Below, in pieces: positions 32,828 through 42,763 of a stretch of 64,000 bases of DNA (position 1 is the first letter of the stretch; each line of letters begins with the position of its first letter). A program made the translations under genes and the position numbers. Origin of the DNA: Paenibacillus amylolyticus (GTDB taxonomy: Bacteria > Bacillota > Bacilli > Paenibacillales > Paenibacillaceae); assembly GCF_003719335.1 (NCBI RefSeq), contig NZ_RIAS01000020.1:1-64000 (forward strand), written 5' to 3'. The notes under the pieces are model-generated. The model saw only the letters and a list, made by a program, of their open reading frames with translations, was not told where the DNA came from and ran no database searches.

Positions 32828-33439
32828 TTAAGCCTTGAGCGCTGAAAGAAACGTCGTTTTAAGAATGTTAAATTGTTGATTCAAGTCTACCCGGGTATTA
32901 AATGCATCCGTATCATGCAGCATGGACATTTTTTTGGAGAAATTACCGAATACATTAATCATTGTAATTAATGTTTCAACTGTATTCATGTCAGTGCGCA
33001 CAGAACCATCCTGTTCGCCTAAATGGGCCAGCTCCTTAAACAGATGGATTAGCTGATCATATTTATCCTGATAAATTTGTATGTTCTCCAGAGGTTCTTT
33101 AGACAAGGCAACATAACATTCAAAAGCTTCTATAAGTTTGGAATTTTGTTGATAATGAGCTTGATGATAGAAAACCAAAGCGTCAAAGATGCGCTCCATT
33201 TTCTCGTAACACGTACCTTCATCATGCAATACGTCTTGAAGTATCTCAATTTCTGAATGCACGATGTTAGCTGCTACCTCCACAATAAGATGCTCTTTTT
33301 TTGGGAAGTAACGGAAAATTGTTGCAACGCCGAGTATCGCTTCATTTGCAATTTCCTGCATCGTCGTTTGTTCAAAACCCTGTCGTGCAAATACAACAGT
33401 AGCCGCTTTAATAATTTCGATCCGGCGTTTCTGCCGCAA
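32828..33439 (-). CDS. TetR-family transcriptional regulator
   Basis: A 203-residue TetR protein. The DNA-binding part is RRIEIIKAATVVFARQGFEQTTMQEIANEAILGVATIFRYFPKKEHLI (about residues 5-52); the C-terminal ligand part has no marker for a ligand. The start is open to doubt. TTG at 33439 has AGGAG nine bases upstream, but an in-frame ATT at 33478 lies eight bases after GGAGGT and would add 13 plausible residues (QPKQRLEQERTSL). A TTGACA-N17-TAGCAT promoter is visible about 50 bp further up. It converges with the MMPL gene and lies 11 nt from it, which hints at control of that pump. Confidence 0.9.
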   Translation of the reverse strand: MRQKRRIEIIKAATVVFARQGFEQTTMQEIANEAILGVATIFRYFPKKEHLIVEVAANIVHSEIEILQDVLHDEGTCYEKMERIFDALVFYHQAHYQQNSKLIEAFECYVALSKEPLENIQIYQDKYDQLIHLFKELAHLGEQDGSVRTDMNTVETLITMINVFGNFSKKMSMLHDTDAFNTRVDLNQQFNILKTTFLSALKA

Positions 33440-33620
33440 GCTGGTGCGCTCCTGTTCTAACCTTTGTTTGGGTTGAATGAGAATGACCTCCTTAAGTTCA
33501 ATTAAATTATGCTATCAACTTAGATGTGGTTTGTCAACGAAAGAGAGTATGTTTATCATCATCTGATACAGATCACGTTCTTAAGAAAACTGCTCCAACA
33601 ATTTGCATAATACAAAGAAG

Positions 33621-33657
33621 AACCTTCCACCCATAATTATCGATGGGATGGAAGGTT
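33621..33657 (-). terminator. Intrinsic terminator of yesN-like gene
   Basis: AACCTTCCACCC pairs imperfectly with GGGATGGAAGGTT. On the minus strand it is followed by CTTCTTTG, on the plus strand by TTTTTT, so it may act in both directions. Confidence 0.7.
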
Positions 33658-33697
33658 TTTTCACATTATAAATTAATCAAATGATCTTGTTGTAAAA

Positions 33698-35296
33698 TTA
33701 ACGATTTCGATATTCCTGAGGTGTGCAGCCATATTGTTTTTTGAAAATTTTTATAAAATGAGGGGGAGCCATAAACCCAAGCTTTTTGCTAACATCAGCA
33801 ACTTTAAGTTCGGTTTGGGTCAGAAGGTGAACAGCTCTTTGCATGCGCAGCCGAAACAGATAGTCGCCGATCGTTTCTCCTGTTGCTGTTTTGTAGACTT
33901 TTGACAAGTAGACCGGATGAAGTCCAACGTGATCTGCAATAATTTGCAACGAGATTCCATCTGAAAGATGATTCTGAATGTAGGCATGCACGCTTGAAAC
34001 AATATCATCGTGGGTATGCCTGATCTGATTTATCGCTTGGCTTCGATGAAACTGAATTATTTTCTCAGCCCAGGCATATACACGGTGACTGGAAATTTGA
34101 CTTTTCTTTCGAATCATCAAATCGAACTCTTCATTGAGCAGTTCATCTACCGTAACATGTTGTGAGCGGAATGCAATGGCAAAGGTGGATGACAAGTAAA
34201 GCAAGCATGTATAAAGAACTTCATGAGACAGGTCCGACCCTTCTTCATCTACTAAAAGCACACGTTTGATTTTGGCAATCGCTTCTTCCCAGTTTCCAGC
34301 TTCCAACAATTGCGGCAGAAGTGGGGGCTCCAAAAGTTGAAGATAACCTTGATCCATCACAGGGTTCGGCAGCTGATCGTCGACGGTAATAAAATAGCTT
34401 TTATGCTCACCGACATTTTGTTGAATAGCCGCCACGCACCGATTAAAACCTTCACTTAATCCTCCGGGAAAAAGTCGCTCTTGTCCCAAACAGATGGAGA
34501 TTGCCCCTTTTAGAAATTTTTGCACATGATTTTGCAACTTAACCGCAAAAGAATCGACAGAGTTTAGTGTTTTGGGATCCTCATGATGAATGAGGAACAC
34601 TAGATACCCCTGATCGGTAATACAATGCCATAATCCAAATGGAGTGAAAACTTCATCTGCAATATTGGTAATCGCATATTCAAGGAGGGATAGAGATTGA
34701 AGATCATATCCTGAGAATTCCTCTTCCATTCGGATCACCATCATTCGATAGTTGTCTTCCATACGGATAGGAAGATTCAGAATCTTCAGGCGCTCCTCCA
34801 AAATATGCTGACTCATAGGCTTATTTTGGAGGAGATCATTAAGAAACTGATTTTGCAACACGGGAAGATTAGCATGTAACATGTGCTGGATCTGCTGCAT
34901 TGAACTTATCTTTTCCCATTCTTGCTCAATATTCTTAATGGCGTCTTCAACAGTCTGGATAAGCGCTTGAGTGTCCACAGGTTTAAGCATATAGTTCATC
35001 GCCTGATAGCGAATTGCTTGCTGCGCATATTCAAATTCATCGTGTCCTGACAAAATAATACTCCGAATGCGAGGAGCTGATAAGCGAATAAGGCGGATTA
35101 ATTCAAGACCATCCATTTCAGGCATACGTATATCCGTAATCATCACATCAATCGCAAACCGGGACGCGATATCCAGTGCTTCTTCGGCGGAGTAGGCACG
35201 ATGCACTTCTTCGATGCCGCTATCTTCCCAAGGAATCGTGAGAGCAAGACTGTCCACCACAGACTTCTCGTCGTCTACAATTAAAAGCGCATACAT
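33698..35296 (-). CDS. yesN: YesN-type response regulator, receiver plus AraC domain
   Basis: A 532-residue regulator starting at the ATG behind AAGGAAG; an in-frame start 16 codons earlier would lie before the predicted transcription start. It has an N-terminal receiver with Asp55 (VMITDIRMP) and Lys in MLKPVD, a middle region of about 290 residues typical of YesN proteins, and two AraC helix-turn-helix motifs at the end (about 430-530: SLQIIADHVGLHPVYLSKVYKTATG and LKVADVSKKLGFMAPPHFIKIFKKQYGCTPQEYR). Its likely partner is the YesM-type kinase at 53247-54929, whose promoter matches its own. It probably activates the five promoters that share the 21+27 motif. It is divergent from the first GH3 gene. 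Confidence 0.93.
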   Translation of the reverse strand: MYALLIVDDEKSVVDSLALTIPWEDSGIEEVHRAYSAEEALDIASRFAIDVMITDIRMPEMDGLELIRLIRLSAPRIRSIILSGHDEFEYAQQAIRYQAMNYMLKPVDTQALIQTVEDAIKNIEQEWEKISSMQQIQHMLHANLPVLQNQFLNDLLQNKPMSQHILEERLKILNLPIRMEDNYRMMVIRMEEEFSGYDLQSLSLLEYAITNIADEVFTPFGLWHCITDQGYLVFLIHHEDPKTLNSVDSFAVKLQNHVQKFLKGAISICLGQERLFPGGLSEGFNRCVAAIQQNVGEHKSYFITVDDQLPNPVMDQGYLQLLEPPLLPQLLEAGNWEEAIAKIKRVLLVDEEGSDLSHEVLYTCLLYLSSTFAIAFRSQHVTVDELLNEEFDLMIRKKSQISSHRVYAWAEKIIQFHRSQAINQIRHTHDDIVSSVHAYIQNHLSDGISLQIIADHVGLHPVYLSKVYKTATGETIGDYLFRLRMQRAVHLLTQTELKVADVSKKLGFMAPPHFIKIFKKQYGCTPQEYRNR

Positions 35297-35333
35297 AAGT
35301 GCAACAACTTCCTTCCTGATGATTGGTCTCCTT

Positions 35334-35362
35334 ATTGTAGGCAATCATCACGGGCATTACAA
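35334..35362 (-). promoter_or_regulatory. yesN promoter, twin of the yesM promoter
   Basis: Read on the minus strand: TTGTAA (35362-35357), a 17-bp spacer and TACAAT (35339-35334), embedded in GCCTACAATAAGG. The yesM promoter has the identical hexamers, spacing and 13-bp -10 context. The start of transcription would be near 35327, about 30 nt before the chosen ATG. Confidence 0.75.
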
Positions 35363-35453
35363 TCCGGATTTCCTTCTTAACCTGCGAATATTAAGATATT
35401 GTTATCCGTGTTTGGATGTAGTTATCTATATCAAAATGAATCTTGCGAAATGC

Positions 35454-35507
35454 GTTATGCAATCTTAAGAATGCGTTATATGCCTTCTTCTCCCTCAACC
35501 GTAAAAT
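35454..35507 (+). promoter_or_regulatory. Shared activator-type promoter, site 1 (GH3 gene)
   Basis: GTTAT at 35454 and GTTAT at 35475 start 21 bp apart; TAAAAT at 35502 starts 27 bp after the second box. There is no recognisable -35. Two more GTTAT boxes lie at 35401 and 35421. It drives the GH3 gene starting at 35555. Confidence 0.8.
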
Positions 35508-35554
35508 AAAATGGATACCTTTAAATGATACATAACGAAAGGGAGTATCCATGG

Positions 35555-37837
35555 ATGAAACGAGATATTAAACAGCTCATAGATCAAATGACAATCGAGG
35601 AGAAAGCCAGTCTGTGTTCCGGCAGCACCTTCTGGACAACCACAGGAATCGAAAGATTAGGTATTCCATCCATTATGCTAGCTGACGGACCACACGGACT
35701 GCGAAAACAAGATGGAGAATCGGATCATCTGGGTCTGAACGAAAGTGTACCCGCGACATGTTTTCCTACAGCCAGCGGGCTGGCAAGTTCCTGGAATCGC
35801 GACCTGATTGAACAGGTAGGAAGTACCATTGGTAAAGAAGCCCAGACCGAGAATGTATCTGTTTTGCTGGGACCAGGTGCTAATATCAAGCGCTCCCCGC
35901 TGTGCGGACGAAACTTTGAGTATTTTTCTGAAGATCCGTATCTTACAGGTGAACTGGCTTCATCTCACATTCGCGGTGTGCAAACCCAGGGAGTCGGCAC
36001 TTCGTTGAAGCATTTTGCCGTTAACAATCAGGAGGATCGTCGAATGTCTGTTAATGCGGTAGTGGATGAAAGGACTTTACGCGAAATTTACTTAACTGGC
36101 TTTGAAAAAGCGGTCAAACAAGCTCAACCATGGACTCTAATGTCTGCATACAACAAAGTTAATGGGACCTATGCATCGGAGAATCCCTACCTGCTGAATG
36201 ATATATTGCGAGAAGAATGGGGTCATGACGGAATTGTTATGTCAGACTGGGGAGCAGTCAGTGAAATTGTACCTAGCGTGGCGGCAGGCATGGAACTTGA
36301 AATGCCGCCTTCCAATGGGGAGGCACAACTTAAAATTATTCAAGCGGTTGAAGAGGGGACACTCGATATCTCATTACTTGATCAAGCGGTCGAACGCTTG
36401 CTTACGGTTATTTTTAAATGTGCAGATCATATGCAGCAAGATGTGACATACGATGCTGAAGAGCATCATGCTTTTGCGAGACAGGTGGCCCAAGAGACCA
36501 TGGTATTGCTGAAAAACGAGAATGGGATACTACCATTGCAGAAAACGGGCCATATCGCTGTTATTGGAGAACTAGCCCAATCTGCCCGTTATCAGGGCGG
36601 GGGAAGTTCACACATTAATGCAACGAAAATTGATATTCCTTATGAGCAGTTGCTTCTTTCAGCAGGAGACCAAGCACAACTCACGTATGCACAAGGATAT
36701 GAACTGAGCTCGGATGAAACCAATGCTCCATTATTACAAGCTGCTCTGGAAACGGCAGCGGCAGCTGATGTGGCCATCTTGTTTGTAGGACTACCCGATC
36801 GTTATGAATCTGAGGGATATGACCGCAAACATCTTGACCTGCCAAACAATCATCAGGAGCTCATTACCGCAATAGCTGCTGTTCAACCTAATGTAATTGT
36901 AGTGTTGAGCAATGGTGCCCCTGTCGTTATGCCTTGGCTCCACAATGCCAAAGCCGTTCTGGAAGCATATCTGGGGGGACAGGCAACTGGAGGCGCTATC
37001 GCTGATATTTTATTTGGTGATGCAAACCCGAGCGGCAAGCTTGCCGAGACGTTCCCGCGTTCAACCAAACACAATCCATCCGCATTGTTTTTCCCTGGTG
37101 ATGGAAACCAGGTTGAATACAGAGAGGGGATATTTGTAGGTTATCGGTACTATGAAGCCAAAGATATAGAACCGCTGTTTCCTTTTGGTTATGGACTAAG
37201 CTACACACAATTTGAATACTCCAACCTGACTGTTGATAAAAGGAAGATCAACGATACAGATTGCATCAACGTCTCGGTAAAGATTAAGAATACTGGTTCT
37301 GTGCAGGGTAAGGAGATTGTTCAACTTTATATTCATGACACAGCATCCCGTGTTACACGTCCTGACAAAGAGTTGAAGGGCTTCACCAAGATCGACTTAA
37401 AACCAGGTGAAGAGAAACAAGTCACAATAAGTCTCGATAAACGTTCATTTGCATATTACGATGTAGAGCGATCCGATTGGCATGTGGACAGCGGCGAATT
37501 CGAGATATTGGTAGGTGCATCTTCTCAAGATATTAGGCTTACAACAAAAGTTGTCGTAAATTCGACATCCCGTGAAATTATCCCAACATACCATCGCGAC
37601 ACCACTTTTGGTGAGTTGCTTGCAAATCCTAAAACGATGGCAATCCTTTCTCAAATGCAACCTCAAGCGGATCAGGATCAAAGTGAGATTCAATCCAGTG
37701 CAGTATCCGCTGAGATGGTTCAAGCTTCCATGCAGTATTTGCCATTGCGGAACCTGATTCCTTTTTCAGGGATGACAGAGGAAACCTTATCACAATTACT
37801 TGCAGCATTGAATCAGGCAGTACAAAGCGAAACATAG
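35555..37837 (+). CDS. Glycoside hydrolase family 3 (beta-glucosidase type) with extra C-terminal module
   Basis: A 760-residue cytoplasmic enzyme with no signal peptide. The order is a GH3 N-terminal barrel with nucleophile Asp231 ([10 protein letters not shown]) and the KHFAVNNQE signature (Lys152-His153), a GH3 C-terminal domain, a fibronectin-III-like domain (about 565-650), and a tail of about 75 residues (682-757) with [14 protein letters not shown] and [25 protein letters not shown]. It should release terminal beta-glucosyl (or beta-xylosyl) residues from imported glycosides. ATG at 35555 follows GGGAG. It is the first gene right of yesN and carries the shared activator-type promoter. 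Confidence 0.93.
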   Translation: MKRDIKQLIDQMTIEEKASLCSGSTFWTTTGIERLGIPSIMLADGPHGLRKQDGESDHLGLNESVPATCFPTASGLASSWNRDLIEQVGSTIGKEAQTENVSVLLGPGANIKRSPLCGRNFEYFSEDPYLTGELASSHIRGVQTQGVGTSLKHFAVNNQEDRRMSVNAVVDERTLREIYLTGFEKAVKQAQPWTLMSAYNKVNGTYASENPYLLNDILREEWGHDGIVMSDWGAVSEIVPSVAAGMELEMPPSNGEAQLKIIQAVEEGTLDISLLDQAVERLLTVIFKCADHMQQDVTYDAEEHHAFARQVAQETMVLLKNENGILPLQKTGHIAVIGELAQSARYQGGGSSHINATKIDIPYEQLLLSAGDQAQLTYAQGYELSSDETNAPLLQAALETAAAADVAILFVGLPDRYESEGYDRKHLDLPNNHQELITAIAAVQPNVIVVLSNGAPVVMPWLHNAKAVLEAYLGGQATGGAIADILFGDANPSGKLAETFPRSTKHNPSALFFPGDGNQVEYREGIFVGYRYYEAKDIEPLFPFGYGLSYTQFEYSNLTVDKRKINDTDCINVSVKIKNTGSVQGKEIVQLYIHDTASRVTRPDKELKGFTKIDLKPGEEKQVTISLDKRSFAYYDVERSDWHVDSGEFEILVGASSQDIRLTTKVVVNSTSREIIPTYHRDTTFGELLANPKTMAILSQMQPQADQDQSEIQSSAVSAEMVQASMQYLPLRNLIPFSGMTEETLSQLLAALNQAVQSET

Positions 37838-37868
37838 AATTTGATCTTTCTTTTCAGCTTGATTTCAG

Positions 37869-37897
37869 ATAAAAGTCGCCATGAAGGCGACTTTTAT
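37869..37897 (+). terminator. Intrinsic terminator after the first GH3 gene
   Basis: A perfect 12-bp stem ATAAAAGTCGCC/GGCGACTTTTAT with loop ATGAA, flanked by A- and T-rich ends. Confidence 0.85.
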
Positions 37898-37984
37898 CCT
37901 TTGTATAGTCTTTATACTTAACTCGTACATGTATAAATTTATAAGAATTATTAATATGTAACTTTTAGAGAAGGTGGATATTAA

Positions 37985-39601
37985 ATGAGTATTCGTAGGA
38001 AAATGCTATTCGTGTTTGGGACTGTTATTGTACTGTATCTCGTGGCACTAAGTTACCAAAATTACAAATCTTTAATCCAAAATGAAAAGTTGGAAGAGAT
38101 ACGAAAAGTTCAATTTACCTCCTCGCTGAAAGCACAGGAGATGCAGGAGAGTCTGATGGAATACCAGGTTCAAATGATGCTTCCATCGATTGGATATGCG
38201 TCTAAGGAATCCGTTGAAGAAGCAAGTGCACAATTGTTAACAAAATTCAAGCAAGCTTTGCAAGAGTATTCTGCATTGAATCCATCCGAAAAAAATGAAG
38301 TAGTTCAGATTCAGGAAGCATATTCCAGTTACATTGACCAAGGTCATTTGGAGGGAGGACAGAAACTAAACGAATTAATCCTTGGATTAAAATCCAAAAG
38401 TGTGATTGATGTGAACTCCAATATTCATACATTGATCACGTCCAACAAAAATGTATTTTGGCAGTCCATCACATATCAGTTATTAGTGACTTTACTTGTT
38501 ATCGTCATCGCACTGCTGCTCGCGCGTTCTATTATTAAGCCTATTGAACATCTCGTTAAAGGAACGGAACGGATCCATAATGGAGATTTAAGCCAGTCAT
38601 TTCATTCAAACGCTTCAGATGAGATTGGCAAACTTGCAATTATGTTTGAAGTCATGCGCACTGGCCTTACAGGCTTCATACGTTCAGCCCAGGATAATTC
38701 CGATGTGGTTGTACAAACCAGTCAGAATCTAATAAAGAATTTGGAGAAGTCCTCCATTTCAATGAGAAAAATTGGTCGGTCGGCAACTTCCGTTTCAGAT
38801 GGAGCGCTTGTACAACTTCAGTCAGCAGAAGAAACGGTACGAGCCATAGATGAAGTAGCCCGAGGCATTGCCCTGATCAGTGAGTCAAATAATGAAGCTA
38901 CAGAATGTTCATCCACTACTGAACAAGAAGCTAGAAAGGGAGAGGAACTTCTAAAGAACGCTAAACTTCGCATTGACCGCTTTAATCACACGATGGATGA
39001 AATAGAAAGATCTGTTGCAACAATGAAACAGCATTCCGTTACTATTCAAGAAATCGTTCATCTTATAGCGACAGTTGCTCGTCAAACTGACTTACTCGCT
39101 CTTAACGCAGGTATAGAGGCTGCAAGAAGTGGGGAACAAGGAAGAGGATTTTCCGTTGTTGCAAGTGAAATTCGCTCACTGGCAGATCAAACCCGTCAAT
39201 CGTTAAGTAACATATTTGATACGATTAACGACATTCAGGAAGATGCGGTATCAGCAAACACTATCGTAGTTCAAGGAAAAAAAGAGTTGGCACAAACGAT
39301 AAATGCAGTTGAACAAGCAGGTCAAGCATTCGAAATGATCCTTGAATCTGCCAAAGACGTTGCCAGTCAGATGCAAGAGATCTCATCCGCTTCTGAGCAA
39401 TTATCCGCAAGCTCTGAGGAGGTCAGCGCTTCGATGCAGCATTTAGCTTCTATTGCCAAACAAGCACATACAGAAAGCACAACGATGGTTCAGGCCGTTG
39501 AACAGCAGATGGTTATTGCAGAAGAAATACAGCATTTTTCCGATAACATTCGAGATTCTGCTTTTAATATGAGAGATCAAATCTCCATTTACAAAACCTG
39601 A
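37985..39601 (+). CDS. Methyl-accepting chemotaxis protein
   Basis: A 538-residue transducer. One membrane helix (about 7-24) is followed by a short outer helical-bundle sensor (about 25-160), a second helix (about 163-181), a HAMP domain (about 182-235: RSIIKPIEHLVKGTERIHNGDLSQSF) and a long cytosolic coiled coil with the tip EAARSGEQGRGFSVVASEIRSLADQTRQS. The ribosome site is AAGGTGG. It should steer swimming through CheA/CheW; the signal is unknown. Its place inside the glycoside locus suggests it may respond to the substrate or a binding protein of this locus, but its promoter lacks the shared 21+27 motif. Confidence 0.92.
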   Translation: MSIRRKMLFVFGTVIVLYLVALSYQNYKSLIQNEKLEEIRKVQFTSSLKAQEMQESLMEYQVQMMLPSIGYASKESVEEASAQLLTKFKQALQEYSALNPSEKNEVVQIQEAYSSYIDQGHLEGGQKLNELILGLKSKSVIDVNSNIHTLITSNKNVFWQSITYQLLVTLLVIVIALLLARSIIKPIEHLVKGTERIHNGDLSQSFHSNASDEIGKLAIMFEVMRTGLTGFIRSAQDNSDVVVQTSQNLIKNLEKSSISMRKIGRSATSVSDGALVQLQSAEETVRAIDEVARGIALISESNNEATECSSTTEQEARKGEELLKNAKLRIDRFNHTMDEIERSVATMKQHSVTIQEIVHLIATVARQTDLLALNAGIEAARSGEQGRGFSVVASEIRSLADQTRQSLSNIFDTINDIQEDAVSANTIVVQGKKELAQTINAVEQAGQAFEMILESAKDVASQMQEISSASEQLSASSEEVSASMQHLASIAKQAHTESTTMVQAVEQQMVIAEEIQHFSDNIRDSAFNMRDQISIYKT

Positions 39602-39722
39602 TATATGTGAGGATGAGCGCGAAAATAGAAAAAATGAAAAGGATTCGGAGTATGGAGAAAAATCGGGAGAGTTGATACTAAATTCTAACTGCTGTAACGA
39701 TTAAACCAATCATTTAGATTAC

Positions 39723-39776
39723 GCTATTCCATCTTTGTTATGAGTTATATCCCTCTCTTCAAAGAGTTATTAAAAT
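39723..39776 (+). promoter_or_regulatory. Shared activator-type promoter, site 2 (GPH symporter)
   Basis: GCTAT at 39723 and GTTAT at 39744 start 21 bp apart; TAAAAT at 39771 starts 27 bp after the second box. Flanking bases (CGCTATT...ATCTTTGT...GTTATATCCC) resemble the sites at 49507 and 59751. Confidence 0.8.
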
Positions 39777-39838
39777 AAAGTTATAAGATAAAGAACTCAA
39801 TTGAGCATTAAAACAACTAGATACCGGAGGGAAACAGT

Positions 39839-41248
39839 ATGGGAACCATAGTAAATGAACAACCCATTGTAACCGAGAACGCTAAGCCCAAACAACCTGA
39901 ACGAGAAATTCCGACACGCAGATTACTTGGAGATTCCATGGGACAATTTGGTCTTAACATCTCCAGCGGCTTGCTTGGATTAATTACGTATTATTATACC
40001 GATGTGGTCGGTGTATCCGCTGCAATTGTTGGTACAGTGCTGCTGTTAACTAAAATATTGGATGCGTTTGCAGACGTTGGTATGGGAGTGCTTGTTGACC
40101 GCACCAAGTCAAAATACGGGCAGGCTCGTCCATGGCTTCGATGGATGACCATCCCGATGTTCGTCTCGCTGCTGCTCGTATTTTCTGTTCCAGATATCAG
40201 TCCAACTGGTAAAATAATATATGCTGTTGTGACCAATCTTATCTTTTATATTCTTGTGTATACACCAACATCTATTCCGTATTCCAGCCTAATGGCACTA
40301 ACGACACGTAACAACTATGAACGATCATTGATGGGGATTTTCCGCTCCGCAGGAGGATATTTGTCCGGTATGATTGTTGCCATTGCTTTTATTCCGATGG
40401 TAACAGCTATGGGGGGAGGACGAAAGGAATGGACGATCTTAGCCGGTGTATTTGCTGCAGTTGCTGCCATCGGTATTTTCGTTGCCTTTTTATCCAACAA
40501 AGAAAAGTATAATAATGTTCAATTGGATGAACTTGGTTTTTTCCAGGATAAAGTTCCGCTGTCACAAGGTCTTAAAATGTTGTTTGCAAATAAGTACTGG
40601 GTTCAAATCCTCATCGTGATGACAGTTGTAAATGTATTGTTTGCTCTTAACGTTGCTGCAGGCAGCTATTTTGCCAAATACATTTGGGGAAATGTAAGCC
40701 TGGTTGGTTTGATGGGGGCAATCGGTCTGATACCAGTTGTTATCGGATTCGCACTCTCTGGACCGTTCATCAAACGTTTTGGGAAACGCAATACAGCCTT
40801 GGGCGGCATTATTATAGCTCTAATCGCAGCTGTGATTAGACTGATCTCACCGGAAAGCATTGTTCTGGGACTGGTCTGCTCCATCTTTCAGGCTCTAGGT
40901 ACGATTCCACTTATGGCCGTTGGTACAGCTCTGACAACGGATACGATTGAATACGGGGAATGGAAGTTCAATAAACGTCTGGTTGGATTGACCAATAGTG
41001 TTATCGCATTTGGTTCCAAAGTAGGAACAGCAATTGGAACCGCTATGATCGGTTGGTTTCTTGCATTAGGGGGATACGTGGAGCAGGCTGCTACACAAGG
41101 AGCAGGAGCTAAACAAGCTATTATTGCCCTGAACATTTACGTTCCCATTGTCATTTTGCTTATTCTTGCTGTAGCCTTGTATAAATATAAACTTGATAAA
41201 GAATATCCTAAAATCATTCAAGAATTGGATGCCAGAAAACATTCCTGA
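39839..41248 (+). CDS. GPH-family glycoside/cation symporter
   Basis: A 469-residue MelB/UidB-like transporter with 12 membrane helices. Family phrases are FGLNISSGLLGLITYYYTDVVGVSA, DAFADVGMGVLVDRTKSKYGQARPWLRWM (the cation/sugar site) and DTIEYGEWKFNKRLVGLTNSVIAFGSKVG near the end. It should import a glycoside together with a cation. It gives the locus a second uptake route beside the ABC importer and has the shared activator-type promoter. A ribosome site GGAGGG precedes the ATG. It converges with the AraC gene. Confidence 0.93.
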   Translation: MGTIVNEQPIVTENAKPKQPEREIPTRRLLGDSMGQFGLNISSGLLGLITYYYTDVVGVSAAIVGTVLLLTKILDAFADVGMGVLVDRTKSKYGQARPWLRWMTIPMFVSLLLVFSVPDISPTGKIIYAVVTNLIFYILVYTPTSIPYSSLMALTTRNNYERSLMGIFRSAGGYLSGMIVAIAFIPMVTAMGGGRKEWTILAGVFAAVAAIGIFVAFLSNKEKYNNVQLDELGFFQDKVPLSQGLKMLFANKYWVQILIVMTVVNVLFALNVAAGSYFAKYIWGNVSLVGLMGAIGLIPVVIGFALSGPFIKRFGKRNTALGGIIIALIAAVIRLISPESIVLGLVCSIFQALGTIPLMAVGTALTTDTIEYGEWKFNKRLVGLTNSVIAFGSKVGTAIGTAMIGWFLALGGYVEQAATQGAGAKQAIIALNIYVPIVILLILAVALYKYKLDKEYPKIIQELDARKHS

Positions 41249-41260
41249 TTCATTGAAAAA

Positions 41261-41286
41261 GAAGCTCTCCCATAAGGGAAAGCTTC
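41261..41286. terminator. Terminator between symporter and AraC gene
   Basis: GAAGCT (41261-41266) pairs with AGCTTC (41281-41286) with an inner CTCCC/GGG part, then TTTTTG; an A-run precedes it, so it may serve both converging genes. The bases up to the AraC stop at 41364 hold no gene. Confidence 0.7.
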
Positions 41287-41363
41287 TTTTTGTTGGCCGT
41301 TTTAAATACGTTCTGTTAGAAGATAAACTCTACTGGCTCAAGACACTTAATTCAATATTAGGA

Positions 41364-42563
41364 TCATTTATTCTGGCGCACACCATGGCTGCTCTGTTGC
41401 CTGAAGTGAGCAGGTGTAATATTTAATGATTTTTTGAAGACGGTCTGAAAGTGACTTTGACTGGAGAAACAAAGATAGTTGCTAATTTCGCTAATGGGTT
41501 TGTTCGTATAAACAAGCAAATTTTGAGCTTCCTTTAGCTTGCAATCCATAATAAATTGATGCAGGCTTTTGCCGATTTTTTTTTTGAAAGTGGTCGATAG
41601 ATACGTACGACTGTAACCAAAATGTTTTGCCACATAATCAACGGTCAAATTCTGATGCACGTTATTATAAATATATTGAATCAAACTTCGCATACTTACG
41701 TCATCTGCTATATCATACCTTGCGGCTTGGACTCTCCTAGCAAAATTAAACAATGCCTCTTTCATGAAATTTTGAATGGATTCAGGCGTCGATAATTGTT
41801 CAATCTCTTGGAGATAGAGATCGGATAACTGAAAAGCAACTTCTGTATCTAATTGCCCCCGAATGGCTGCTCGCGTAGCCAGGGCAATCGCGACAATCGA
41901 TGTATTTTTCGTCTGACGAATTGTGTCCCCAGCGGTCATACCCTCATGAACCATAAAAGGCCGTTCCAAAAACTGTTTAAGGCCAACTTCATTACCGTTC
42001 TCAATGTAATAACACATCTGGTTTTCAATCTCGTAGGAATTGTTAAAATATAAGTTTTCTTTATTCTCGTAAATTCGTTTTGTTTGCTCGTTGTTAATTT
42101 CCTTCATCGAATTCATTTGAAGTAAGTCCAAGTAACTCATCTCTTGGCCGTTCACAAAATAATGAATGGTCACAAGATGATTTAGAAATTGCTGCAGCGG
42201 CATTGGAGTGATCTGCTTTAGAAAACTTTCGAAGTTTGCTTCATCTTGACCGGAAACGACAAAGGCTTTTTTAGCGATACGCAGTGTGTCTTTCAAATAA
42301 GGTGTTTGACTGACGGGTCCGACAAGAATAACATGGCCCGGAAGGGAACTGACTTTGATCGCACCATAATAAGCAAAGAAGGAAGTAGATAAATATGCGA
42401 CCTCTTCGTGTGAAAGCAAAAGCTCAGAGAGATACTCCAGTGGCGGATGAGTTAACTCGCTCTGAGCAGGATGACTAAATGTTTGGTGCTGATGGTTATA
42501 CAAATATGTCGGAATCAACGTAGACTGGTAGAGAAATTTTAATTTCTTTTGTATGCTGTTCAA
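41364..42563 (-). CDS. AraC-family transcriptional regulator
   Basis: A 399-residue regulator: a long N-terminal sensor part and two helix-turn-helix motifs at the end (about 295-395: LTVDYVAKHFGYSRTYLSTTFKKKIGKSLHQFI and KPISEISNYLCFSSQSHFQTVFKKSLNITPAHFR). TTG at 42563 is chosen because GGAGGAG lies six bases upstream; a TTG eight codons earlier has no site. It has no receiver domain, so it probably senses a sugar directly. It is divergent from the second GH3 gene, whose promoter lacks the 21+27 motif, so it likely controls the GH3-epimerase-GH78 operon. Confidence 0.9.
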   Translation of the reverse strand: MNSIQKKLKFLYQSTLIPTYLYNHQHQTFSHPAQSELTHPPLEYLSELLLSHEEVAYLSTSFFAYYGAIKVSSLPGHVILVGPVSQTPYLKDTLRIAKKAFVVSGQDEANFESFLKQITPMPLQQFLNHLVTIHYFVNGQEMSYLDLLQMNSMKEINNEQTKRIYENKENLYFNNSYEIENQMCYYIENGNEVGLKQFLERPFMVHEGMTAGDTIRQTKNTSIVAIALATRAAIRGQLDTEVAFQLSDLYLQEIEQLSTPESIQNFMKEALFNFARRVQAARYDIADDVSMRSLIQYIYNNVHQNLTVDYVAKHFGYSRTYLSTTFKKKIGKSLHQFIMDCKLKEAQNLLVYTNKPISEISNYLCFSSQSHFQTVFKKSLNITPAHFRQQSSHGVRQNK

Positions 42564-42763
42564 CAAAATCTCCTCCGGGTTAAACAAATGGTTGAAGTGC
42601 GAGCTTTCTAATCATTATTTTCAAAAATATCAAACTCGTCTAAGGCAGTCAATATATTTAAAGAACAAATCTGAAATTTACATTACATATATGAAAGATA
42701 GCATTTCCATAATGGAATACAATAAATCTTAACTAATGCATCCGGAGCGAAGGGAGAAGGATC

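Noticed and set aside
42664-42763. A sixth copy of the 21+27 promoter geometry before the second GH3 gene
   Set aside because: The positions 27 and 48 bp before TACAAT (42718) read ATGAA and TCTGA, which do not fit the boxes.
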